64,000 nt of DNA from Chryseobacterium joostei (GCF_003815775.1 NZ_CP033926.1:4774001-4838000); one strand, 5' to 3'; shown: positions 7,086 to 15,459, counted from the first letter of the stretch. Program-made: numbers and translations. Notes: generated by a model not told the origin, from the letters alone.

Positions 7086-8402
7086 TTATTTTACGATAAG
7101 CTTTTTCGTCTCCGAATTGCCTCCGTAGGTAATTTTTACCAGATAATTTCCTGATGGAAGATGAGATAAATTCATATCCTGTCTATAGAATCCGGCTTGG
7201 TTGCTTAGCTCTGCAGAATGTACCTTCTTTCCTGTAAGGTCATACACTTCTACACTACCTTTATTATTTGTTTTTTCCTTTACATCAAAAAGAACCGTAA
7301 CTCTTTTATCAGCGGTAGTAGGGTTGGGGTATACTCCAAAAGAAGCCTTTTTACCTACCTCAGTAATTCCCAGCGTTGCTGTAATTTTTTTGTATTTAAA
7401 ATACATATTACCGGTCTGGGTACCTCCATTGGAAATAAAATACATTCTGTAATAATCTGATCCTTGTTTTACATAATAAACAGCATCAGAATGAACTCCC
7501 ATTGTAGGCTTCCAAGAGTGACCAATAGTAGTGATGTTCGTAGAGAATGCAGAATTTGCAGGAATATTAGACGTTGCAGTTTCCTGCACTTCAGGTCTTA
7601 CTTTTGCTACAGAAATATTGGAATTTTGGATAACTCCTGCCATTCTGTATTTCATTGTCTGTGGATTCCCTTGTGGGTCCACATAAGGATAATCTGTGTA
7701 GTATCTAGTAAACATCAGATTCCATGCGTTTCTGGATGGTTCCTGGCTAGGCACTGTTGTTCCGGATGTAAAAGAGAAATAGTTGAAATAAGCATCATCT
7801 GTTCCGTTAGACACGGTTCTCGTCTCCGTTGTTCCCCAAGAAGAACCGTTCCACTTAGAATACTTAAAAGTATATCCTCCATAGGCATCTTCAATGGCAA
7901 ATTTGATATAGTCTCCTGAAGGGTATTTTAAAACAAAGATGGCTTTCCCTACAATATGATGAGTAATGGGATTATATACTCCCCAACCTGTTGAAGGAGT
8001 ATTAGGATTAGGACCTGTAACAGGTCCCTGTTCAAAAGCTCCCTGGCTTAAATCAGTCGTCTGATCCGGGTTATAAAGAGGTTCTCCCCAAGATGCTTCA
8101 TTGCTAAGGCTGATGTTATCCCAGTCGGCCATATTAACAGATGCAGTGTATACTTCAATACCAAGGGCATCATTAATTCTTGAACCAAAAGCATATATTG
8201 AATTTCTGTAAAAAGCTACATCCCATGTGCTAGCCGGTTTTGCTACGATATTATTGGAGGCAAAGTCAAAAAATACACGGTTTTGATAGCTATTTCCCAT
8301 CGTCAGATTAGCTGTTGTATATCCGTTAGCATCTGTTTGCGCCAATACTGTTTGTTGAACAGTAAGAGCAAGCAAAGAAGATAAAAGTAGTTTTGTTCTC
8401 AT
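7086..8402 (-). CDS. Secreted HmuY-like protein with T9SS type A sorting domain
   Basis: A 438-residue exported protein. Residues 1-21 are a signal peptide ending L-A-Q. The middle has the W-D-V-A-F motif (about residue 60) followed by F-G-S-R-I-N-D, reminiscent of HmuY heme-binding proteins, whose bona fide member here has W-D-L-G-F and W-D-I-A-F. The last 84 residues are a T9SS C-terminal domain (Y-P-N-P-T, then V-E-V-Y-D-L-T-G-K-K-V, L-P-S-G-N-Y-L-V-K, ending K-K-L-I-V-K), so it should cross the outer membrane and be anchored or released. The HmuY assignment is my inference from motif and location. Its promoter carries the same paired palindromes as the heme receptor promoter. Confidence 0.8.
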   Translation of the reverse strand: MRTKLLLSSLLALTVQQTVLAQTDANGYTTANLTMGNSYQNRVFFDFASNNIVAKPASTWDVAFYRNSIYAFGSRINDALGIEVYTASVNMADWDNISLSNEASWGEPLYNPDQTTDLSQGAFEQGPVTGPNPNTPSTGWGVYNPITHHIVGKAIFVLKYPSGDYIKFAIEDAYGGYTFKYSKWNGSSWGTTETRTVSNGTDDAYFNYFSFTSGTTVPSQEPSRNAWNLMFTRYYTDYPYVDPQGNPQTMKYRMAGVIQNSNISVAKVRPEVQETATSNIPANSAFSTNITTIGHSWKPTMGVHSDAVYYVKQGSDYYRMYFISNGGTQTGNMYFKYKKITATLGITEVGKKASFGVYPNPTTADKRVTVLFDVKEKTNNKGSVEVYDLTGKKVHSAELSNQAGFYRQDMNLSHLPSGNYLVKITYGGNSETKKLIVK

Positions 8403-8424
8403 AACTTATTTTTTTCAAATCCTT

Positions 8425-8443
8425 ATTTAGAATGATTCTACAA
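8425..8443. promoter_or_regulatory. Fur-like palindrome, site 1
   Basis: ATTTAGAAT-G-ATTCTACAA matches the 9-1-9 pattern ATTTAGAAT-n-ATTCTAAAT with two mismatches. Its core TAGAAT-G-ATTCTA is a perfect inverted repeat. It lies just downstream of the -7 element of the minus-strand HmuY-like gene. The 7-1-7 geometry resembles Fur-family boxes. Confidence 0.6.
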
Positions 8444-8448
8444 AAATA
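8441..8448 (-). promoter_or_regulatory. -7 promoter element of the HmuY-like T9SS gene
   Basis: On the minus strand this reads TATTTTTG, an exact TAnnTTTG match, 38 nt upstream of the start codon at 8402. It lies between the two palindromes, so a bound repressor would block it. Confidence 0.65.
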
Positions 8449-8455
8449 TATAACT

Positions 8456-8474
8456 ATTTTTAATAATTCTAAAT
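8456..8474. promoter_or_regulatory. Fur-like palindrome, site 2
   Basis: ATTTTTAAT-A-ATTCTAAAT has a perfect right half and two mismatches on the left. Its centre is exactly 31 bp from the centre of site 1, the spacing repeated in the second promoter region. Confidence 0.55.
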
Positions 8475-8527
8475 AAAAATATGATTTTTATCGTGTTTTA
8501 TTGGAATTATCTTTGGATTAGGAGCAT

Positions 8528-8563
8528 AAATAAGCCGAAAGGAATGCTCCTCTCGGCTTTATT
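8528..8563 (-). terminator. Terminator of the choice-of-anchor T9SS gene
   Basis: Arms 8532-8543 and 8548-8559 pair over 12 bp with one G-U wobble around a 4-nt loop. The hairpin follows the stop codon at 8590 on the minus strand and precedes the next promoter. The T tract is weak. Confidence 0.65.
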
Positions 8564-8589
8564 AAAGTCAAATAATAGTCTAATAAACC

Positions 8590-9402
8590 TTATTTTTTGA
8601 TGAATTTCGATTGAATTGTTTTTCCCTCAGCCGTTTCGATAGCGATGAAGTAAACACCAGTCTGAAGTCCATTGATATTAAATTTTTGTCCGTTCAATTT
8701 TCCTTCCGCTACTTTCTGACCTGTAGAAGAATAGATTTGAATGTTTTTAGGATCTTTTTTTGTTACAAAATCAAGAGATGTATTGTCTGCATTAACAGCG
8801 AATTTAACTTCATTTTTTGAAAAAGCCTTGTCATTAACTGCCAATGAAGCCGTTGTATCGTAGACTACATCATCAACCTGTACTGCTACGTGCATAGCTG
8901 TAGGCGTAAATTTAAAAACGATATAAGATGAAGTAGATGCAGGAATTGGAACACTTATATTCAGGATAGCTCCAATGGTAGTTACCGTAATGGGATCTCC
9001 TACAGGAACAAAGGTTGACATGTCTGCTGGATTAGATGCCAGTCCTATCTGAATGTTTGCAGGGCCAGGAGACGGAGTTATTAATGTTGTCGTAAACTTT
9101 AATGTTTTGTCTCCCGCAGGAGCCTGGATCTGTGGAGATATCAAATAAGATGAATCTGAAGGATTAGTTCCGGAATAGGATTGAACAGCTTTGTTAGCAG
9201 TATTGGTAACCAACATTCTTGGCGGAACAGGAAATGGCGCCGTATTGGCAACCATAGGGGCTACTACTGCAGACCAGCCAAACTGAGGGAAAGTGGTGTT
9301 CCCGGCAGTGAAGGTATTGAAGTTTTCATTGATAGTTGGAACTTGTGCCTTAGCTGTAAACGCTGTAAAAATCAACGCTCCTAAAAGTAATTTTAGTTTC
9401 AT
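8590..9402 (-). CDS. Secreted choice-of-anchor/adhesin-type protein with T9SS sorting domain
   Basis: A 270-residue exported protein. Residues 1-19 form a signal peptide (cleavage after A-K-A). Residues about 20-190 resemble the jelly-roll choice-of-anchor or cleaved-adhesin domain of Bacteroidota (I-N-E-N-F-N at the start, then Y-L-I-S-P-Q-I near residue 86 and V-Q-V-D-D-V-V-Y near 173). The last 70 residues are a T9SS sorting domain (I-Q-I-Y-S-S-T-G-Q-K-V, then G-V-Y-F-I-A-I, ending S-K-F-I-K-K). It is transcribed divergently from hmuR out of a shared regulatory region, so a role in heme or iron capture at the cell surface is likely but unproven. Confidence 0.8.
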   Translation of the reverse strand: MKLKLLLGALIFTAFTAKAQVPTINENFNTFTAGNTTFPQFGWSAVVAPMVANTAPFPVPPRMLVTNTANKAVQSYSGTNPSDSSYLISPQIQAPAGDKTLKFTTTLITPSPGPANIQIGLASNPADMSTFVPVGDPITVTTIGAILNISVPIPASTSSYIVFKFTPTAMHVAVQVDDVVYDTTASLAVNDKAFSKNEVKFAVNADNTSLDFVTKKDPKNIQIYSSTGQKVAEGKLNGQKFNINGLQTGVYFIAIETAEGKTIQSKFIKK

Positions 9403-9414
9403 GCTGTTATATTT

Positions 9415-9433
9415 ATTTAGAATTATTACACAA
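9415..9433. promoter_or_regulatory. Fur-like palindrome, site 3
   Basis: The left half ATTTAGAAT is perfect and the right half ATTACACAA is degenerate. The site overlaps the minus-strand -7 element and lies 31 bp centre-to-centre from site 4. Confidence 0.5.
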
Positions 9434-9438
9434 AAGTA
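9431..9438 (-). promoter_or_regulatory. -7 promoter element of the choice-of-anchor T9SS gene
   Basis: On the minus strand this reads TACTTTTG, an exact TAnnTTTG match, 28 nt upstream of the start codon at 9402. It holds the same place between two palindromes as the element at 8441-8448. Confidence 0.65.
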
Positions 9439-9445
9439 TATATTT

Positions 9446-9464
9446 ATTTTTAATGATTCTAAAT
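9446..9464. promoter_or_regulatory. Fur-like palindrome, site 4
   Basis: ATTTTTAAT-G-ATTCTAAAT matches site 2 except for the central base. It ends 7 bp before the plus-strand -7 element of hmuR, so a bound protein would cover the -33 region of that promoter. Confidence 0.6.
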
Positions 9465-9471
9465 AAAGTTT

Positions 9472-9479
9472 TATATTTG
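9472..9479 (+). promoter_or_regulatory. -7 promoter element of the hmu operon
   Basis: TATATTTG is an exact TAnnTTTG match 19 nt before the ATG of hmuR. The adjacent palindrome (9446-9464) suggests repression when iron or heme is plentiful. Confidence 0.7.
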
Positions 9480-9498
9480 TCGAAAATTTTAAAGCCTT

Positions 9499-11613
9499 AT
9501 GCAGAAGAAAGTGCTTTCCATTCTATCATTATCCATTGCCTTTTGGATGAATGCACAAACAAAGGATTCTCTTAATCAAAAGAAAATTGAAGAAGTTGTC
9601 ATTACAGGACAATACATGCAACGATCTATCAGCAAATCTATCTATAAGGTTGAAGTAATAGATGCACAGCAGATCAAAAACATGGCTGCTACCAATGTTG
9701 CGGATGTTTTGAATCAAAGTCTTAATATACAGATCACGCCAGATACCCGTTCAGGAAATTCAACAGCCAACATGATGGGGCTGGACGGCAGCTATGTTAA
9801 AATCCTAATCGATAATATTCCCGTAGTAGGAGATACAGGGTTGGGTAGTAATATTGACCTTACCAAACTGTCATTGAATAATATCGAGAGAATCGAGATT
9901 GTAAAGGGAAGTATGGGGGTAGAATATGGAAATGGAGCACTTGCCGGGGTTATCAATATCATTACGAAAAAAGGGAGTTCAAAAAAGATCAGTGTAAGAG
10001 CCTCACTTCAGGAAGAGACCGTAAGAAATAACTACGATATTAAGAAAAAAGGAAACGGAAGACACATCCAGAATGTAAACGTAGACTATAATATCGATGA
10101 TAACTGGTTTGCCAATATTAACTTCAATCATAACCAGTTTATGGGGTATGAAGGAAATAAAATGGGGTATAAATATTTAGAACGTGATCTGAAAAGAGGA
10201 TATGAATGGAACCCTAAGGACCAGTACGATGCTTCTGCCTTGATCCGATATTCAAAGAATAAAACCTCTTTCTACTATAAGCTTTCCTATTTGAATGAGA
10301 AATTTAATTTCTACAACCCTGAAGTGAATGTAGATCCTCTTAATGATGGAAATGGCGGCGCTTTATACAGAAGTGTAGATAGAAAATATAATACGAACCG
10401 ATGGATACATCAGTTTAATATCCAGACCAATCTGGGGCATATCCAGTATATGGGAGATTTTTCTTACCAAAGTCAGGATAGAAAGTTCCAGGATTATAAT
10501 TATGACATTCCTAACAGGTCTATCATCAACAAAGATGAGGAGCTGTCTTATTATAAAACGAATGTCATGTATTCAAGAGGAATGTTCAGTAATTTCCTTG
10601 ATAATAAAACCTTTGATTTTCAATTGGGATATGAGTTAGACTACACAGATGGTTATGCTTCATTAATTGCCGGTAAATTTTTTACAGAGGCTATCAAAAG
10701 AACACTTTTCACGTATTCAAACTTCATTTCAGTAGAATGGAATATTTCTGATAAGTTCTCTGTAAGACCGGGAGCCAGACTTTCTGTAAGTGAAAAATTC
10801 AATAACCAGTTTAATTACTCCCTTTCTGCGAGATACAAAACTTCTGAGAATTCAAACTTAAGGTTGGTGGCCGGTACAGCAAACCGTTTTCCTACCTATG
10901 AGGAGCTTTATACGTTTTTTGTAAACCTTAACCATGATATTCAGGGGAATCCTGATCTGAGCCCTGAAAAAGGATTCTCCACAGGGGCATTCTGGGATCA
11001 GAATTTTATCACAGGAAATGATTGGAAGATTGCATACAGCGTAAGCGGATTATATCTTGATGTACGAGACAAAATAGAAATGCTTCTTATAAAAGATCCT
11101 TCTACCTATCAGTTTAGAAATATGGACAAATATAGAAATATGTTGTTTTCTGCAAATGTGGATTTCAAAAAAGACCAGCTGGCCATTGGCTTAAGAGGGG
11201 CATTAGGAGGAACCTCAGTCGCTATGAAATCAATGTATCACACTTCACCTACTGATTATCAGTTCCAGGCACAGGCAGGGGCTACCGTTAACTATAAACT
11301 GCAAAACCCGGGAACTTCATTTGCCCTTTATTATAAATATACAGGTCCGGGAAGATTATATGTGTTTGAAAATGAAACAAATGGTTTCAAGCTTGGAAAA
11401 ACTGACGGCTTCCATATGATGGACTTTATTGTAAGCCAGCCTTTCTGGAATGATCACTTGGAGCTTTCTGCGGGAGTGAAAAACATCTTTGATGTTACCA
11501 GTATCAATTCTACCGCAATGAAGGCAGATGCTCATGCTACCACGGCTCCTACAGGTATTGTGAATTTATATTATGGCAGAAGCTATTTTGCCAGATTAAC
11601 GTTTCAATTTTAA
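9499..11613 (+). CDS. hmuR: TonB-dependent heme receptor (HmuR-type)
   Basis: A 704-residue outer-membrane receptor. Residues 1-19 are a signal peptide ending N-A-Q, followed by a TonB-box-like E-E-V-V-I-T-G. The plug domain spans about residues 35-155 (L-I-D-N-I-P-V, then I-E-R-I-E-I-V-K-G, then G-A-L-A-G-V-I-N-I-I-T-K-K). A beta-barrel ends in R-L-T-F-Q-F, the usual aromatic terminus. Heme specificity is inferred from the operon, where hmuY begins 13 bp downstream and an ABC importer and HmuS follow. Expression is probably iron-controlled through the palindrome upstream. Confidence 0.88.
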   Translation: MQKKVLSILSLSIAFWMNAQTKDSLNQKKIEEVVITGQYMQRSISKSIYKVEVIDAQQIKNMAATNVADVLNQSLNIQITPDTRSGNSTANMMGLDGSYVKILIDNIPVVGDTGLGSNIDLTKLSLNNIERIEIVKGSMGVEYGNGALAGVINIITKKGSSKKISVRASLQEETVRNNYDIKKKGNGRHIQNVNVDYNIDDNWFANINFNHNQFMGYEGNKMGYKYLERDLKRGYEWNPKDQYDASALIRYSKNKTSFYYKLSYLNEKFNFYNPEVNVDPLNDGNGGALYRSVDRKYNTNRWIHQFNIQTNLGHIQYMGDFSYQSQDRKFQDYNYDIPNRSIINKDEELSYYKTNVMYSRGMFSNFLDNKTFDFQLGYELDYTDGYASLIAGKFFTEAIKRTLFTYSNFISVEWNISDKFSVRPGARLSVSEKFNNQFNYSLSARYKTSENSNLRLVAGTANRFPTYEELYTFFVNLNHDIQGNPDLSPEKGFSTGAFWDQNFITGNDWKIAYSVSGLYLDVRDKIEMLLIKDPSTYQFRNMDKYRNMLFSANVDFKKDQLAIGLRGALGGTSVAMKSMYHTSPTDYQFQAQAGATVNYKLQNPGTSFALYYKYTGPGRLYVFENETNGFKLGKTDGFHMMDFIVSQPFWNDHLELSAGVKNIFDVTSINSTAMKADAHATTAPTGIVNLYYGRSYFARLTFQF

Positions 11614-11626
11614 ATAATAAGTTACT

Positions 11627-12760
11627 ATGAAATATGTGAAAATATTTTCTATTCTTTCCGTAATGTTAGCGGCACAGTCTTGTGTTTCTGCTGATGAGGA
11701 CAGGGTTCCTGCGCCACCTATTACAGGTTCTTCAGTGAATGTACCGATAGGAGGAGCTACCGAGCCTAATCAGGTGTGGATTGACCTGAGTGATATGGTT
11801 AAAGATGAGAATGAACCCAGAAAAACCATTAATAAGAGAACAGACTGGGATCTTGGATTTTACACCGGTGATGATTTCAGGGTAATTATAAACGGATCAT
11901 TAGCAATGACTGTCATTAAAATACCTAATGCTACAGATATCAGTAAAGTAAAAGAAGCAGACATTGAAAGTTTAAAAGATATTGCTCAGGTAGGAACATT
12001 TGACTCCGAGAATATGAAGTACATCGATAACCCGAATGGTCAATTCTTAACTCAAACTTCAGGAATTGAAGCCATAAAGGCAAATGATGCTGAAAATCCC
12101 ATTTATTTAGTTAATCTAGGAAGAGAGATTCCTTCTGCTAATAATATTGGTGCGGGTTCTGTTTCATTATCAGGTGACCCTAGAGGATGGAAGAAAGTAC
12201 AGATTCTAAGAGCTGCTAACGGGTATAAAATTCGTTACGCAGATCTTAATGCCGGAAGTGAGGGGGTTAAGGAACATATTATAACAAAAGATCCTGAATA
12301 TAATTTTGCTTTTTTCAATCTTAAAACAGGTACACCTGCAAAGATTCAGCCTAAGAAAAAAAGCTGGGATATAGCCTTTACAACATTTACTAATGAAGTA
12401 TTTATGGGACCTGGAAGCAGTGCCGGAAGTTACTTTTATGCAGACTTTATAACAACCAATACTCTTGATGGAGTGGGCGCATATCAGGTAAATGTTACAG
12501 GGAACCTTGAGCAGGCCTATGCTGCATTTAAATTAAAGGATGTAGACGCAAGCAAGTTTGTGTTCAATGATCATAGAGCCATTGGAGATAAATGGAGAAC
12601 CACTACCGGTACACCAGATAATCCTGTTCCATTTGTATATGCCAACCGTTTCTTTATTCTGAAGGATACAAATGGCTTTTATTTTAAGCTGAAATTCAGT
12701 TCTATGAAGAATGTAAAAGGAGAACGTGGCTTTACAGGCTTTGCATTCGATCCATTATAA
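11627..12760 (+). CDS. hmuY: HmuY family heme-binding lipoprotein
   Basis: A 377-residue lipoprotein with signal peptide and lipobox ending at Cys19 (A-A-Q-S-C). It matches the HmuY family in having two related segments, each starting from a W-D-x-x-F motif (W-D-L-G-F near residue 74 and W-D-I-A-F near 248), and a terminal G-F-T-G-F-A-F-D. In Porphyromonas gingivalis HmuY takes heme from host proteins and hands it to HmuR. It is longer than HmuY of P. gingivalis (about 216 residues). Position directly after the receptor supports the assignment. Confidence 0.85.
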   Translation: MKYVKIFSILSVMLAAQSCVSADEDRVPAPPITGSSVNVPIGGATEPNQVWIDLSDMVKDENEPRKTINKRTDWDLGFYTGDDFRVIINGSLAMTVIKIPNATDISKVKEADIESLKDIAQVGTFDSENMKYIDNPNGQFLTQTSGIEAIKANDAENPIYLVNLGREIPSANNIGAGSVSLSGDPRGWKKVQILRAANGYKIRYADLNAGSEGVKEHIITKDPEYNFAFFNLKTGTPAKIQPKKKSWDIAFTTFTNEVFMGPGSSAGSYFYADFITTNTLDGVGAYQVNVTGNLEQAYAAFKLKDVDASKFVFNDHRAIGDKWRTTTGTPDNPVPFVYANRFFILKDTNGFYFKLKFSSMKNVKGERGFTGFAFDPL

Positions 12761-12781
12761 TAAATCAAATAATAGTATATC

Positions 12782-13660
12782 ATGAAGAAATTTATCCTTG
12801 CAGCTTCTGTTCTTGTAGCAGTATATTCATGTAAAAAAGAAGAAGGTGCTAAAAAAGAAAATACAACAGAAACTACTTCTGAAGCTCCAAAAACAAATAA
12901 TAAAATTGTAACCCTAAACGGTGGTATTACTGAAATCGTAAGCGCTTTGGGTCACGAAAAAGAAATCGTGGGAACTGACGTTACCAGTACTTATCCTGAA
13001 AGCTTAAAAGCTACAGCTAAAGATTTAGGCCACGTAAGATCAATGACCATTGAGCCGATTATGGCAGTAAGTCCTACCTTGATTCTTGCTTCTGACAAGG
13101 ATATCAATCCTGAGCTATTAGGAAAGATCAAAACTTCAGGAATCAAAACTGAGGTTTTCAAGCAGGAATATACCGTTGAAGGAACTAAAAAGCTTATTGA
13201 AAGCGTAGCAAAAGCTATCGGAAACACAGACTATCAAAAATTAAATGATAAAATAGATGCAGATCTAAAGCAAGTACAGCCACTAACTAAAAAGCCAAAG
13301 GTATTGTTCATCTATGCCAGAGGTAATATGCTGATGGTTGCCGGTAAAAATACACCAATGGCATCATTAATCAACCTTGCTGGAGCAGAAAATGCAGTAA
13401 CTGACTTTGAGGATTTCAAACCATTAACTCCGGAGGCAGTTGTAAAGGCTAACCCTGATGTATTGTTCTTCTTTGAAACAGGATTACAGGGAGCAGGAGG
13501 AAACGAAGGTGCACTTAAAATGCCGGGAGTTTCCCAAACCAACGCCGGAAAAAATAAAAAGATCATCGCAATGGATGGAGGATTAGTTTCAGGTTTTGGA
13601 CCGAGACTAGGAGAAGCAGCAGTAGGATTAAACAAACTTTTAATTGAAAACACAAAGTAA
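12782..13660 (+). CDS. hmuT: Heme ABC transporter substrate-binding lipoprotein (HmuT)
   Basis: A 292-residue class III periplasmic binding protein of the FecB/TroA fold, anchored by lipid at Cys17 (lipobox V-Y-S-C). Landmarks are L-N-G-G-I-T-E-I-V-S-A-L-G near residue 45, L-G-H-V-R near 82, and N-P-D-V-L-F-F-F near 226. It collects heme in the periplasm and delivers it to the HmuUV permease. The stop codon lies inside the start of hmuU, giving a 17-nt overlap. Heme rather than siderophore specificity is inferred from the operon. Confidence 0.88.
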   Translation: MKKFILAASVLVAVYSCKKEEGAKKENTTETTSEAPKTNNKIVTLNGGITEIVSALGHEKEIVGTDVTSTYPESLKATAKDLGHVRSMTIEPIMAVSPTLILASDKDINPELLGKIKTSGIKTEVFKQEYTVEGTKKLIESVAKAIGNTDYQKLNDKIDADLKQVQPLTKKPKVLFIYARGNMLMVAGKNTPMASLINLAGAENAVTDFEDFKPLTPEAVVKANPDVLFFFETGLQGAGGNEGALKMPGVSQTNAGKNKKIIAMDGGLVSGFGPRLGEAAVGLNKLLIENTK

Positions 13661-14684
13661 ACTATACTTTTATCTCAGCATAAGTGCCATATTGTTGGTT
13701 ATTCTGGCAATTGCGGCACTCAATATTGGCGTGTATGATTTCAATGGTGTATCACCGTTCACGGTTTTAGGCCAATTTATAAAAGGAGACCCTAATTTAT
13801 CGTTAAGTGACAAATATGTGATCTGGGATGTGAGAACATCCAGGATTATTATGGCAATTTTGATAGGAAGTATGCTTGCCGTTTCCGGAACCACATTGCA
13901 AGGGTTATTTAAAAACCCATTGGCAACAGGTGAAGCGATAGGTTTAACATCAGGAGCAACACTCTTAGCCGCATTTGCAATTGTCTTGGGAGGCTATTTT
14001 AAACAATATCTGCCGGAGATTATACAGTTTTCACTGGTGGGTATTTCAGCTTTCCTGGGTGCCTTAATGGCAATGATGCTTGTATACAGGATTTCTACAA
14101 GTGCAGGAAAAACAAATGTAGTCATGATGCTGTTAAGCGGTGTAGCCATTACATCTATCGGATTTTCAATTACAGGATTTCTGATTTATATCTCAAAGGA
14201 TGAACAGCTAAGAGACCTTTCATTCTGGAATATGGGAAGTCTGGCAGCCGCAACATGGACAAAAAACATTGTGTTAACAGTAGTTATCATTATTTCCTAT
14301 ATTGTCTTACTCCCAAAAGGAAAGGCATTGAATGCCATGATGCTGGGTGAAAGAGATGCACAACACTTAGGAATAAACGTGGAACGCCTGAAAAAGCAGA
14401 TTGTAATTATCACTTCCTTAATGATAGGAACCTGTGTGGCATTTTCAGGAACCATTGGTTTTATAGGTCTTATTGTACCTTATATTTTAAGACTTTTATT
14501 TAAATCAAACTATGTTTTTATTTTGCCATTGTCTGCAGTTTTAGGAAGTATTTTACTTTTGATTGCAGATACCATCAGTAGAAGCATTGTGGCTCCGTCA
14601 GAACTGCCGATTGGTATTTTAACCTCTTTAATCGGAGGGCCTATTTTTATTGCTATTTTAATTAAATTTAAAAAATCACTCTAA
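13644..14684 (+). CDS. hmuU: Heme ABC transporter permease (FecCD family, HmuU)
   Basis: A 346-residue FecCD permease with about nine to ten membrane helices. Family motifs are R-T-S-R-I-I-M-A-I-L-I-G near residue 65, T-L-Q-G-L-F-K-N-P-L-A near 85, and G-F-I-G-L-I-V-P near 273. No ATG lies near the N terminus; the only start giving a full first helix is TTG at 13644, which overlaps hmuT by 17 nt and implies translational coupling. It forms the inner-membrane channel for heme import. The hmuV start overlaps its stop by one base. Confidence 0.9.
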   Translation: MKTQSKLYFYLSISAILLVILAIAALNIGVYDFNGVSPFTVLGQFIKGDPNLSLSDKYVIWDVRTSRIIMAILIGSMLAVSGTTLQGLFKNPLATGEAIGLTSGATLLAAFAIVLGGYFKQYLPEIIQFSLVGISAFLGALMAMMLVYRISTSAGKTNVVMMLLSGVAITSIGFSITGFLIYISKDEQLRDLSFWNMGSLAAATWTKNIVLTVVIIISYIVLLPKGKALNAMMLGERDAQHLGINVERLKKQIVIITSLMIGTCVAFSGTIGFIGLIVPYILRLLFKSNYVFILPLSAVLGSILLLIADTISRSIVAPSELPIGILTSLIGGPIFIAILIKFKKSL

Positions 14685-15457
14685 TGATAAAAGCACATCA
14701 GATCAATTATCTTCACAGGGATTTTAAAATTCTTGATAGTGTGAATGTCTCTTTAGAGTATGGAGAGTTTTTAGCAATTGTAGGACCCAATGGAGCAGGA
14801 AAGTCAAGTCTTTTAAGTATTTTGGCCAATGAAGTAAAGGAGGGAAAGTCCAATATTTTATTTAAAGAAAAACCTATTGCAGATTGGGAAGTAAAGGAAT
14901 TATCTCAACATAAATCCAAGTTTTCTCAGCATAATTCCAATGAAATTCCCTTACAGGTAAAAGATGTTGTTATGATGGGAAGATATCCCTACTTTGATGC
15001 ACAGCCCGGAAAGGAAGATCTGGAAGCCATGAATAATATGATGTATGAAACGGATATTTTTCATCTGAAAGACAGAGACTATAACACACTGTCGGGAGGA
15101 GAAAAACAACGTGTTCATCTGTCAAGAGTAATGGCACAGTTGCAGAACAAAATAGCCCACAAGCTGGTTTTTCTGGATGAACCTTTGAATAATCTGGATA
15201 TAAAACATCAATATAAAGCACTGGAAATTATTAAGAATTTCACCCAAAAAGCCAATAGTGCTATTGTTGTTTTACATGACCTTAATCTTGCAGCACAATT
15301 TGCAGACAAGATCTTATTAATGAAATCAGGAAAGGTGGCCGCCTATGGAAGCCCGGAGGAAGTTTTTACCGCAAACATTATAAGCAAGGCCTATAACTTT
15401 CCCTGTACCATCTGTGAGCACCCCATTACCAATAACCCAATGATCATTTTTGGATAA
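14684..15457 (+). CDS. hmuV: Heme ABC transporter ATP-binding protein (HmuV)
   Basis: A 257-residue ABC ATPase. Walker A is G-P-N-G-A-G-K-S-S (about residues 34-42), the signature motif is L-S-G-G-E-K-Q-R-V (about 137-145), Walker B is L-V-F-L-D-E-P (about 162-168), and the switch histidine sits in V-L-H-D-L-N-L. It matches the HmuV heme-importer class and lies next to hmuU with an ATGA-type one-base overlap. It powers heme entry into the cytoplasm. Confidence 0.92.
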   Translation: MIKAHQINYLHRDFKILDSVNVSLEYGEFLAIVGPNGAGKSSLLSILANEVKEGKSNILFKEKPIADWEVKELSQHKSKFSQHNSNEIPLQVKDVVMMGRYPYFDAQPGKEDLEAMNNMMYETDIFHLKDRDYNTLSGGEKQRVHLSRVMAQLQNKIAHKLVFLDEPLNNLDIKHQYKALEIIKNFTQKANSAIVVLHDLNLAAQFADKILLMKSGKVAAYGSPEEVFTANIISKAYNFPCTICEHPITNNPMIIFG

Positions 15458-15459
15458 CC

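Noticed and set aside
7464..7919. Plus-strand ORF of 151 codons opposite the HmuY-like gene
   Set aside because: Cys/Arg-rich composition typical of an antisense frame; the opposite strand has signal peptide, domain and sorting signal.
13312..13653. Antisense ORF of 113 codons within hmuT
   Set aside because: Shadow frame opposite a well-conserved gene; no family features and no promoter.
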